Shown here: one piece after another, positions 1 to 10,286 of the stretch | How the letters are laid out: each line of letters starts with the position of its first letter | Position numbering within the stretch: the stretch's first letter is position 1 | Source of the DNA: Neocallimastix lanati (nom. inval.) | Lineage: Eukaryota > Neocallimastigomycota > Neocallimastigomycetes > Neocallimastigales > Neocallimastigaceae | DNA: 20,000 nucleotides | Direction of reading: 5' to 3' | NCBI GenBank assembly: GCA_016946835.1 | Contig: JACVTC010000083.1 | Location: 142,501-162,500, forward strand | Notes under the pieces: model-generated | Database searches by the model: none | What the model was told of the DNA's origin: nothing | Seen by the model: the letters and a program-made list of their open reading frames with translations, nothing else | Translations under genes and position numbers: made by a program

Positions 1-110
1 TAATAATAATAATAATAGTAATATAGTAATAATTAAAAATTAATATAAAAATTATTTTTCATTAAATTTCTTTATTATAAAATTCTATATTAAATCAATT
101 TTATTTTTAC

Positions 111-2984
111 TTGAAGCATTCCAGCCACACTATAATGATCAATCTCTCTAAAAGCCTCTAATATATCTTGAGCCAAATTTAAGAAAATTTTTGATAACAT
201 CATATGCTGTAATTTACGTGATATATCAGTAATTTGTGAATGAATTTTAACAATTTCTATAATTAACTTAGTTATATAAGGTGAAACCTCTGTATAAAAT
301 TATGAAATATACATATAAAATAAAATAAAATAAATAAATAAATAAAAAAAAAAAAAAATTATAAAATAAATTATTATTATAAATTTATATAAAATTTTAT
401 TATTTAAAAATAATAATAATTATAATAGTAATAATTTCAATAATAAAAAATAATTTAATATATATATACATATATATATATATATATTACCATGAGGAAT
501 AGTTATATAATACCAATCAAATCCACTGTATAAAATACCCTTTCTTACAATGACACGAATTTTTATTAATTTATTTCTCAAATATTTTTCAAATAATTGA
601 TTATTTAAAAATTTTGAAGATTCATATAATTCATCAATTTTCTTTACAGATAAATTTCTAAATGAATCTTCGTAAAAGTCTTGAATTTTTGGAAATATAA
701 TTTCTTCAAATGCCATAATGTTACTTATAATGATTAGTGTTTTAATATCCTTTATTTTATATAAATTAAAAAAAAAAAAAATTGATTTTATATATAAATA
801 TATATATATTTTATTATTTATTTATGAATATTATTAAAAATATATATATCATTGATTTATGAATAAGTTTAAAAATATAAATACTTACATTATTTTTAAT
901 ATCAAACGTTTTCGGTTTTTTATGATGATCAACCATAGTTGTTGCAGAACTAATATTTATATTATTTAATTCACTACTTATAGAATCACTTAATACACCA
1001 ATATTTACAATATTGGATATTCCTGATGAATTATCATTTTCTTTAATATTGGTAGATCCAATTAATGGATTTTTTAATTCTTCTTTTTCAATCAATTGAT
1101 TAATTTCTGATTCTGACGCCATAGAAAGTAAATTGAAACTATCTAATAAAGCAAAATTAGATTTAATGACACAGGCTTCAATCAATTTGATTAATTTTTC
1201 ATATAATTCAATACTATCTTCTAATTTAAACATTTCAAGATTATATTTTGATGATCTTAAATTATGTACGGAATTTGTTTTTTTAGATTTAGCATAATTT
1301 TCGGTTATTGCTAAAACTGATGCTTCTTGAGCAGTATGCAATTTAGTAATTACATTTAATGTTCTTATTATAAATTTAAGGAAATTATAAAATAGTTTTA
1401 TATATAAAGTTGTACTTGATTTCTCATTTTGTTGTTGATTATCATTATTGTTATTATTACTATCATTATTATTATTATCATTATTATTATTATTATTATT
1501 ATTTGAAACAATATTTTGAGGTTTTGTAGAAACTGTTGTACTTGGAGTGATAATATTGGTATCACCTGTTCTTAATTTTAAATTAGAGTAGATATCATCA
1601 TCTAATATCCAATTTTCATATTTGAAAAATGTTTTAGTTTCTTCAATTGTATTTTTAGAAATTAATTCAACAGCCCTTAATTTTAAATTGTTAATTAATT
1701 CATGTAATGGAGATAAAATAAGATCTTCTTTATTATATTTTAAAGCTTTAATTTTATTAAAAGTATTAGTCACATTCTTCAAAATTATACTCATGAAATA
1801 ACAAATAATCAATGGATGTGAATTAACAAATAAAGAACATTCTAGAGGTATTAGTTGTTTCTTAAAGATAACTGTAATATCTAAATTTTTTGTTGTTAAT
1901 TCTGTTTTATTTCCATTTTCATCATTTTCTTTAATTTTTCCATCATTAACGTAAGAATTATCTTCTGTTGATTCTAAAACATTTTCTTCCATTGAATTCA
2001 ATTTAATCGGCGATGATAAAACTGAATATGAATTTGATTTATTGGAAACTATATTTTCTTCTGAACTAGGATCAACTATAACAGAGACATTATTTTCATT
2101 TATATTTAATGAATTATTTTCATCTTCATTATTTTTCTCTATATCTTCATTATTTGATTCATTACTCTGATTTTTTAAATTCATTCCATTTAATTCCTTT
2201 TCTTTATTAGCTTCAGCAAACGCTGCATTACCTATTGTATCTAGATGACTAACTGGGTTATATAAAATAGATTTTGTGGTAGAAGTATCAATAATATTAT
2301 TATTTTCTTTACTATTTACTGATTCCACTATTCCAATGACACCTTTTCTTTTTATCTTTTTTAAAGAAACGCTACTTTTATTTTTTAAATTATTTGATTT
2401 TTTTAGGGGTATAACAAGAATTTCTTTTTTTCCTTCTAATGAATTTTGACTTTCCAATATAAATTCATCATCAAATTCTTCCGATTCAATACTTTCATCT
2501 TCACTACTATTTTCATTATCATTATCATCATTATCATTATCGTTTGCAATTAATTCATTAAAAAGGCTTCTTGTTTTTTCCGAAAGTTCTTCTAATGAAT
2601 TATCTAAAAATAAAATTTTTGTTATTAAAATAGAATATAATTCAATCATTTGTCTAATAATCAATTGGCATTTTTCTGCTCTATCATTTTCTTCTTTTGC
2701 TTCATTCTTCTTTTTTTTTGATAATGAATCCTAAAATAATATATTATATATTTATTATTATTATAAAAATTATTATATGATTAATATTAATATTATTGTT
2801 ATTATTTATTATTAAATTTCATGTATTATAATTATTATTTTATTTAATCTTACTTGATCATATCTTCCTTCTATATAATGCATACATAATTTCCAATAAT
2901 CTGGTAAAAATTTCATTAATAAAGAGGATAATTTTTTAATAGCTTTAGTCATTTTAACCCATATTTGACAATCATATTCGTTTC

Positions 2985-3025
<41 letters not shown>

Positions 3026-6000
3026 TATATATATATAAAGTAATTATATTAATAATAAATAAATAACTATTGTTTAAACAAAATACATCTTTATATTTAA
3101 ATTTTACTAAGCAATAATTTTTACCAATATAAATTTCATAATCATTGATCTTTGAATTTAAATTAATTAAATCTCTTTGAAGTCTTTTAATATTCATATT
3201 TTGATATAAATGTGTTGGTGGTTTTTCATCCACATTTATGATTTCTAATAATTTTTCCATTGAAACACTTTTTAAATTCTCTTGAGAATCATTATTAAAA
3301 TTTACATTATTTCCATAAATTTCCTTTTTTAAATCTTTAATTTATCATTAATAAATCAACAATAACAAAAACAATAACAGTTATTATTATTATTATTGTT
3401 GTTGTTATTATTATTATTTTAAAAATTAATTACATATTATTTTAATTATTTTTATATAATAGATTTAAGGAATGATAATTATTATAACAATACCTTTCAT
3501 TTGACTTGCATGTTCAGTAAATATTGATGATAAAACTCGTAAATTCCATTGGAATTGTTGATTTAAATAAAATGATACAGGATCACCTTTTGAATCAAGA
3601 TTTACTAAATTGCTATTAATGTAATATTATATTATTATTTATATAATAAATATAATAATAAATATAAATATAAATAAAAAAAAAAAATTTTTTTTTATAA
3701 AATAATTAAAAAGTTTGATGATTTATAAAAATTTAATAATATAATTTTATAAAATATAAATATAAAATGATTAACTGATTTTAATTACAATATATTTTTT
3801 TCCTGTATTTTCATTGGAATTGAAAAGTCTGATAATTGTTTATAAAGATATTCATGTATTTGTTTTACAGTAATATTTACTTCGGACCAAACTTTTATAT
3901 AATAATGAAATTGAATAATTATATTTATAATTTGTAAAATATAAAAAATTAAATATATTTTGTATATATATATATAAATTAAAAATAAAAATTAAAATAA
4001 AAATAAAAGTAAAAATAAAAATAAAAATAAAAAATAAAAAATATATATATAAAAATATATAAACATACAAATATATAATTATATAAAAAAAAAAAATAAA
4101 ATAAAATAATATTAATAATGATATAATAAATAAACTATATTTAATAATTAATAAATAAATAATAAAATTTAATCTATTATAAAATTACCTTCATCAAATA
4201 CTTTTTGCTGTCCTTCTGGAATTCTTGATGAATTTGCAATTTGTGAAGATGAATCACCATCATCAGTAAATGATTGAATTAAGTATTTTCCTTTTTTATA
4301 ATTTTTAACAGCATTATCAATTTTTCTCTTTATGATTTGTATATTTATAATTAAATATAAAAAATGAAAGAAAAAATTTTTTTAATATTTAAAATTATTT
4401 AATTTTATAAGTAAATAACTATATTAATAAATAAATAAATTAATAAATAAACAAAAATTCATAAATCTTTAATTATAACAATTGATTTAAATCTAATAGT
4501 TACAAGTCTTAAACATTCTTGTAATTTTCTTGGTAAATCGAAAAAGAATTTCCATCGTTCTAATATATTTAATGTTATTCTAATTTTTTCTGCCTTATTT
4601 CTTCTATCTAAAATTGGACCATATAAATCTTTTGCCATATCAATAACGCCTTAATTTTAAATAATACATTATCAAAATAAATAAATTATTAAATAATATA
4701 TAAATATATTTATAAATATTTATAAATATTTATATTTTTATTATTTCTTGAATATTTATATTAAATTATTTTCTTTAATATAAAAAAATAAAATAGCATT
4801 TTATACATACTTAATAATTTAGTATTAAATTGATCTGTTGTATTTTCTTCTGAATTATCTCTTCTTTGTTCTTTAATGTCCAAGTAAAAAGCTTTATTTA
4901 AATATAATTATATTATAATAAAATCATGTTTATTAAATTATAATATAACAATATTATTTATTATAATATAATATATATTATATTATATTTAATATTTTAT
5001 ATATTATTAATGTGAATTATATATATTAAAAATATTATATATATTATTTATATTTAGAATTTAGAATTATATATATTACAATCAATTGTTGACTTTGAGT
5101 CAACAAATTGTTCAAAATAATCTTTAACAAGATTTTTTAAAATTTCTGTTCTTTTTTCAACTAAATTTCTCAAATTAATTGAACCATTTTCTAAATCTCT
5201 ATATGATGTTCCTCGATGAACTTCTTTTAAAAAAGCTACTGGATTGAATTCTTTTTTAGATATATTTAATTCTTGATTATCTATTATTTAAATAAATAAT
5301 TATATAAAAAAATATGTATATATAAAATATATATATATATGTATATATATTAGTCATTTTATATTAAAAGAAAAAAAAAAAAAAAAAAAAAAAATTGAAT
5401 ATTTATATATTTTATAATAAAAAGATAATAAATAAATTTACTTGTATTTTTGTTATTATGTGCTAAAGATTTTTTCCGTTCAATCCGATTACTAATATTA
5501 TATTGATTTAATTTCTTTAATAAACTATTATAATTTTTTTTTTATTTAAATAGTACATATATATATTTTAAATCTTAAATATATACGTATAAGTTGGTTT
5601 TTTTATTCCTAAAGGATCATATTCTTCTAATATTGATGCTTGAACTTGAACATCCGTTGTGTTTGATTTTTCTGATATTTCATAATTGTCACTTATATTA
5701 AAATTATTTAATAATCCTAATATTTCATCTTTATCATCTGTAATATCTTGATTCCATTCTGTAGGTGATAATGTGTCAAGACTATCATTAATTTATATTT
5801 ATAATTATATTTTTAATTATATTGATATAATTAAATAGTATATATATATTAATAATTAATATTTATATTATTATTATCTTATAATAACACTTTATATATT
5901 TATTTAATAAGAATATAAATCAAAAAAGGAATTTCCATCACAAATTATAAATTAAAAATTCAAAAAATGAGTATATTATAATATTATTTTAATTTATCAA

Positions 6001-6450
6001 TATTATTGCTGTTATTCTTAGCTTTGATGTTGAAATATTATTATATTTATTTATACTTTTAAAAATTGAAAGATTGTGATATTTCAAAATATCTATTATT
6101 TATTTATTAATTAAATAAATATAATTCATAAATGTATCATTCATCATTAAATTATAATATTATATAATGAAATTTTTAAAAGCAAATCATATTTCCAAAA
6201 TTTTGACATTTTTATAATATTACTTTATTTTGATAATTTTATATTTAATTTATTCTTTTCAATAAATTGCATTTATTTACCTATAAAAATCAAGTATTTT
6301 TTCTATTTATTAAAATAAATATTAATATAAATATACTTATTAAAATTTTTTATAATTTAATATTTATTAATAGATATTTATACCTTCATCGAAATCAATA
6401 TAATCTTCTTTATTATCAAGAGCTAAATTCGAATCACTATCAGATTCCAT
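111..6450 (-). CDS. SEC5: Exocyst complex subunit Sec5 (EXOC2), 15 exons visible, 3' end outside window
   Basis: Sec5 is a rod-shaped subunit of the exocyst, the complex that tethers secretory vesicles to the plasma membrane. Exons in transcript order: 6384-6450, 6281-6302, 5587-5781, 5442-5524, 5080-5280, 4811-4891, 4504-4649, 4189-4327, 3789-3891, 3494-3612, 3125-3334, 2854-2984, 889-2730, 491-749, 111-289. Together they code 1259 residues in one frame with GT-AG introns throughout. The last intron runs off the left edge, so the C-terminus is missing. The ATG at 6450 follows an in-frame TAA two codons upstream. Family signatures seen: DFYSLDTLSPTEW (about residues 27-39), EYDPLGIKKPTY (about 83-94), FLKEVHRGTSYRDL near 140, DRRNKAEKIRITLNILE near 230-246, NYKKGKYL near 273, NEYDCQIW near 457, and the C-terminal rod in exons 14-15. 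Exon 13 carries large acidic/Asn-rich insertions (about 562-783 and 887-939) absent from typical Sec5. The family call is firm; single exon edges are less certain. Confidence 0.9.
2987..3023 (-). repeat. T37 tract (A37 on + strand) at a SEC5 splice acceptor
   Basis: The plus strand has 37 uninterrupted A, so the SEC5 pre-mRNA has U37 running straight into the AG acceptor of exon 12 at 2985-2986. It is an unusually long, pure polypyrimidine tract and is likely length-variable. Confidence 0.9.
6281..6302 (-). other. SEC5: 22-nt micro-exon (exon 2) of SEC5
   Basis: Exon 1 ends with one base of a codon, while exon 3 begins with the last base of a codon, so joining them directly breaks the frame. 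Between them an AAATAG acceptor and a GTAAAT donor bracket 22 nt. These bases supply 2 + 18 + 2 nt and restore the frame. The joined peptide reads DEEKILDFYSLDTLSPTEW. In fungal Sec5 proteins a similar hydrophobic-Tyr-x-Leu segment directly precedes the conserved PTEW, which supports the exon independently of phase. It lies 81 nt downstream of exon 1 and 499 nt upstream of exon 3. Confidence 0.8.
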
Positions 6451-6642
6451 TACTTATTTTTATAATATTAATTAATCATATAATTTCCTAATAGATTTCA
6501 ATAAATTTTTTAAAATTAATGAATTTTAAATTTAAAAATTTATATAATTTACAAATTTAATAAAAATAAATATAATAAAGATATTATAGACTATTCAAAT
6601 ATTTGTTAGACTAAGTAAATTAAATATAAACTATAATTTGAA

Positions 6643-6718
6643 AAGAACATTTAATGATAATATATATTATATATATAAATAAGAACAATAAATGATAATA
6701 TATATAATATATATAAAT
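6643..6718. repeat. 38-bp tandem duplication upstream of SEC5
   Basis: Two adjacent 38-bp copies, 6643-6680 and 6681-6718, begin AAGAACA and differ at three positions. They lie about 190-270 bp upstream of the SEC5 start codon, so they could be part of its promoter or simply a local duplication. Confidence 0.85.
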
Positions 6719-6731
6719 AATTAATACTTTT

Positions 6732-6764
6732 TATAATACTAATAATTTGGGCATTAGTATTATA
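6732..6764. repeat. 12-bp perfect inverted repeat (stem-loop)
   Basis: The arms TATAATACTAAT (6732-6743) and ATTAGTATTATA (6753-6764) are perfectly complementary around a 9-nt spacer with the GC-richer sequence AATTTGGGC. It sits just beyond the 38-bp tandem repeat, upstream of SEC5. Its function is unknown. Confidence 0.8.
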
Positions 6765-7740
6765 TTTAATTATAAATTATTATTTATTTTTTGGGATTAT
6801 CTACAATTTTTATTGTATTAATTATTTCAATAATTTATTGTAATAAATAAATGATATTTAAATAAAAATAATATAAGTTTATAATTATTAATTTAGTCTT
6901 AAAAATGTTTTTAAATGTTTTTTTTTATAAAATATTTATATTAAAAATTTATTTTCTTTTATTTAAAAAAAAAAAAATAAAAAAAAAAAAAAATAAAATT
7001 TAAATACAAAAAATAAAATTAAATATCTTTAATAAATTAATCCATGAAGAATTTATATTTTAATAAAAGTTAATATTTATTGAAATTAATATAAATAAAA
7101 TTATAAAATTTTAATTTTTATATTTAATAAAGTATAATTAATTTTAAGATAAACATTTCTTCTGTATTTTAAAAATATTATGATTTAATGATAATTATAT
7201 ATTATCTTTATACATATATATAATAAATACTATTGTAATAAAATATTATACATGTAATATTATATAAATTAGTATTAAATCAAATATAAAAAAAATTAAA
7301 AAATAAAGATAAAAGCCTTATTTTTTTTTTAAATTTAAAATTTTATTTTTTTATTTTAAATAGAATTGTTAAAATCATTCATACTTTAAAATAAAATAAA
7401 AATTACAAGTTTTCAAACACATTTCATTATTAGATATATTTTATTTTATTTTATCCATTGGCCAAATCTATGAAATTCTAGTAGTTTAGTATTATAACTA
7501 TTGTACAAGAAAGCTTTAACATTTGATAGGAGAATAATGAATACTACTGAAAATATATTGTATAATTCAAAAGAATTATTTTATATTCATAATTAAATAG
7601 TTGAATAGTAATATATATATTTTTAATTTAGATTTTCTTTATAGAATTTCAAATCTTAAAATCTAGATTAATTTAATTTGAAATTTAGTTATTGTATAAA
7701 ATAAATGAAATATTTTTATATTTTTATATATTTATATATT

Positions 7741-7742
<2 letters not shown>

Positions 7743-7781
<39 letters not shown>

Positions 7782-7860
7782 TTTGTTTGTTTGTTTGTTT
7801 GTTTGTTTTTTTTGTTTTTGTTTTGTTTTGCTTTGTTGTTTTATTGTTTTGTTGTTTTTG
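7743..7860. repeat. T38 tract followed by TTTG microsatellite
   Basis: Thirty-eight T are followed by perfect GTTT repeats and then by degenerate GTTTT/GTTG units. It looks like a decayed tetranucleotide array and has no coding meaning despite an open frame of Phe codons. Confidence 0.9.
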
Positions 7861-7930
7861 TTTTTTACTTTAATTGAATGATACTAAATAAAATTAACTA
7901 AAAATAATAATAATAATAATAATAATAATA

Positions 7931-8061
7931 ATTTTTAATAATATTTTTTTTTTATTTTATAATTATTTACTTAATTTATTTTATAATGAATTTTTTTTAA
8001 AAAAAATTAATGATCAATCTTTTTCCACCTATATTTTTGACTTTTATAGGTTTTTTCAAAA
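7931..8061. repeat. Duplicated intergenic unit, copy 1
   Basis: This copy matches 8196-8329 closely. The order is a TAA microsatellite, TTTTTAATAAT, a T-rich run, TTTTATAATTATTTACTT, TTTATAATGAATTTTTT, AATTAATGATCAATC, TTTTTCCACCTATATT, TTGACTTTT and then TTTTTTCAAAAA. The few differences from copy 2 are indels in homopolymers and a handful of substitutions. The origin is unknown: it may be a recent segmental duplication or part of a dispersed element. Confidence 0.85.
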
Positions 8062-8105
8062 AAAAAAAATAAAAAAAAATAAAAATAAAAATAAAAATAA
8101 AAATA

Positions 8106-8198
<93 letters not shown>
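8106..8198. repeat. TAA trinucleotide microsatellite, about 30 units
   Basis: This is a nearly pure TAA run. It precedes copy 2 of the duplicated unit, just as a shorter TAA run (about 7904-7931) precedes copy 1, so the microsatellite was probably duplicated with the unit and then expanded. Confidence 0.95.
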
Positions 8199-8329
8199 TT
8201 TTAATAATAATTTTTTCTTTATTTTATAATTATTTACTTATTTACTTTATAATGAATTTTTTTAAAAAAAAATTAATGATCAATCTTTTTCCACCTATAT
8301 TCTTGACTTTTCTTGGTTTTTTCAAAAAA
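8196..8329. repeat. Duplicated intergenic unit, copy 2
   Basis: This is the second copy of the unit at 7931-8061. The cores AATTAATGATCAATC and TTTTTCCACCTATATT are identical. Copy 2 has TTCTTGACTTTTCTTGG where copy 1 has TTTTTGACTTTTATAGG. Together with the TAA run the repeat period is about 265-270 bp. Confidence 0.85.
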
Positions 8330-8849
8330 TAAATAAATAAATAAATAAAATAAATTAAATAATTATATAATTTGAAGATATTTGATATGTTTATTATATT
8401 TTTAGTAGAAATTAATATATTATTTACTGCTGCTATTTGTATTAATGTCCATAGTGTTTATAAATTAGGAAATATTGTATAAAGACTTAATTTCTTAATA
8501 AATATCATGATTTTTTAGATATATATTTATATAAGAATAAAATGCAATGCCAATATACCAAATATCCATCTAACACAAAATTGGTAATGGTTTACACATG
8601 TAAAAAAAAAAAATTCGTAAAAAAAATAAAAAATTTATTTGTCTAAAATATATTAAATAAATATGTAAAAGTTTTATATATACTATTCTATAATGAATTA
8701 AAATAAGTTATTCTTGAAAGATATGTACTATCAAAAAAAAAAAAAAAAAAAAAAAATAATAATAAAAAAATAATAATAATAAATAAATAAATAAATATGA
8801 AAAGAATTAAAATATCATTTAAACCATTATATTATATCTTTTTAAATAT

Positions 8850-9904
8850 TTAAATAGCAAATTTAACTTTCTTTGATTTTTTATTTGTTTCTTTTTCTTT
8901 CTCAGCTTCCAAAGCATTAGCAATTAATTTATTCTATAATAATTTTTATTATCATAATTATATTAATAATCCAACAATAAAAATTAATTAAAAAATTATT
9001 ATATTATACAATTATTAATACATTCAATATTATAATATTTTAAGATACCTTTTTCTTTAATTTTGATTTTTCTTTAATTTTGGATTTCATATCCTCCTAT
9101 AAATTATTATAGTACAAGATTAATTTATAAAATAATTAATTGCATAATAATTTCAATTGTATATAAATTCTTTTTAAATATATAAAATATTAAATTATAC
9201 CAATTCTTGGTTTTTTTCATCTTTTCTCTTTTGAATTTTCTCCTCTCTTTTTGAAAAGTATTCATCCCTTGCTCTCTATTTTCGGAAATATAATTTTTAA
9301 TTATTAGTAAGAACTAATTTATCATTTTTATTTTTAATTATTATGATTATCACTATTATTGATTTTACTTGTTTAGTTAATTTTTCATTTATTTTTGATT
9401 CTACATTATCATTAATGGTATCAATTAATTTTAACATTGAATCCTTATATTTATAATAAAATAATAGAAGTTGATTTAAAAAATTAGATTTTAAATAAAA
9501 TTTTATATATAATATTTTTAGGTATACCTCTGTAATATATTTTCCTTTTTTTTCAACCTTTAATTTCATTTATATATATATAAAATTATAATAAATATAT
9601 AGTTAATTTATTTCATTTTTCAAAGAAACTTTTTCTATAAATTTTATTAATAATTTTTAATTTTATATATTCTATTGTTATTACTTACCTTTTCATCAGA
9701 TTTTATATTTTCCTTTTTTCCATTTTTCTTTGAATTTTTATTTTTTTTATTATTCTTATTATTTTTATTATTTTTATTATTCTTTTTTCCTTTATTTTGA
9801 ACCTTCTCGTTAACATTTGAATTTAATTTTAATTTTTCATCTTCCTCAACTTTCGTTTTTTTAACAATTTCGAAAGTATTATCATTATTCTTTCTTTTTG
9901 CCAT
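8850..9904 (-). CDS. LOC1: Loc1-like 60S ribosome assembly / nucleolar RNA-binding protein, six exons
   Basis: In yeast, Loc1 is a basic nucleolar protein needed for pre-60S assembly and for localisation of ASH1 mRNA. Exons in transcript order are 9689-9904, 9528-9557, 9369-9443, 9201-9275, 9049-9096 and 8850-8933. They join in one frame, every intron is phase 0, and they code 175 residues ending in TAA. The ATG at 9904 has an in-frame stop 21 nt upstream. The N-terminus is disordered, with Lys/Asn repeats (about 38-66). The core KKGKYITEDSMLKLIDTI (about 75-92) is followed by a charged helix rich in Arg, Lys and Glu (about 98-150), and the protein ends KKVKFAI. From memory, yeast Loc1 has the same order: a KKGKKFIAD segment, an LxxLIxxI helix, a charged coil and a terminal KKVSFAQ. 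That order is the basis for the name; overall identity is low. Another lysine-rich nucleolar protein cannot be excluded. Confidence 0.78.
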
Positions 9905-9996
9905 AGTATATAATAGACTAAATTATAATAAGATTAAGTAAATCTTTTTAAAAATATAAAAAAAATTTGTTATTGAAAAAATTTTTAAATAGTTAA

Positions 9997-10033
<37 letters not shown>

Positions 10034-10220
10034 CTAAAATATAATTGAACAATAAAAATAATACTAACCATATATTACATAATAAAAAATGTTTATTTAT
10101 ACTTTATAAAAAAAATTTTATTCAATCTTTATTTTTTAATAATTTTTAATAATTATATATTTAAAATCAAAATCAACTAATAAATTAATATAATTAAAAA
10201 ATAATAATAATAATAATAAT

Positions 10221-10286
10221 AAAATATAATAAAAATAATTATAAAATGTAATAAAAATAATAATAAAATATAATAAAAATAATAAT
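10221..10286. repeat. 22-bp tandem repeat, three copies
   Basis: Three adjacent 22-bp units at 10221-10242, 10243-10264 and 10265-10286 share the pattern AAAATATAATAAAAATAATA with one or two differences each. They lie about 320 bp upstream of the LOC1-like start codon. Confidence 0.75.

Larger units (their letters stand above)
6451..8849. other. Intergenic region between SEC5 and LOC1
   Basis: This 2.4-kb stretch lies between the 3' end of the LOC1-like gene and the start of SEC5, both read on the minus strand, so it should hold the SEC5 promoter and the LOC1 3' UTR and terminator. I find no convincing gene, tRNA or other RNA gene. The listed repeats are the visible structure. The part at about 8365-8620 is less simple in composition and has short protein-like fragments in several frames, none of which can be joined into a gene. 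Confidence 0.7.

Noticed and set aside
6057-6092. 36-nt segment between AG and GT in the SEC5 exon 1-3 gap, considered as the missing exon
   Set aside because: Its length is a multiple of three, so it does not repair the phase; the 22-nt exon at 6281-6302 does and also restores the family motif.
6267-6491. Plus-strand 74-codon open frame
   Set aside because: It runs antisense over SEC5 exons 1 and 2 and has no recognisable features.
7692-7877. Plus-strand poly-Phe open frame
   Set aside because: It is the translation of the T38 and TTTG tract.
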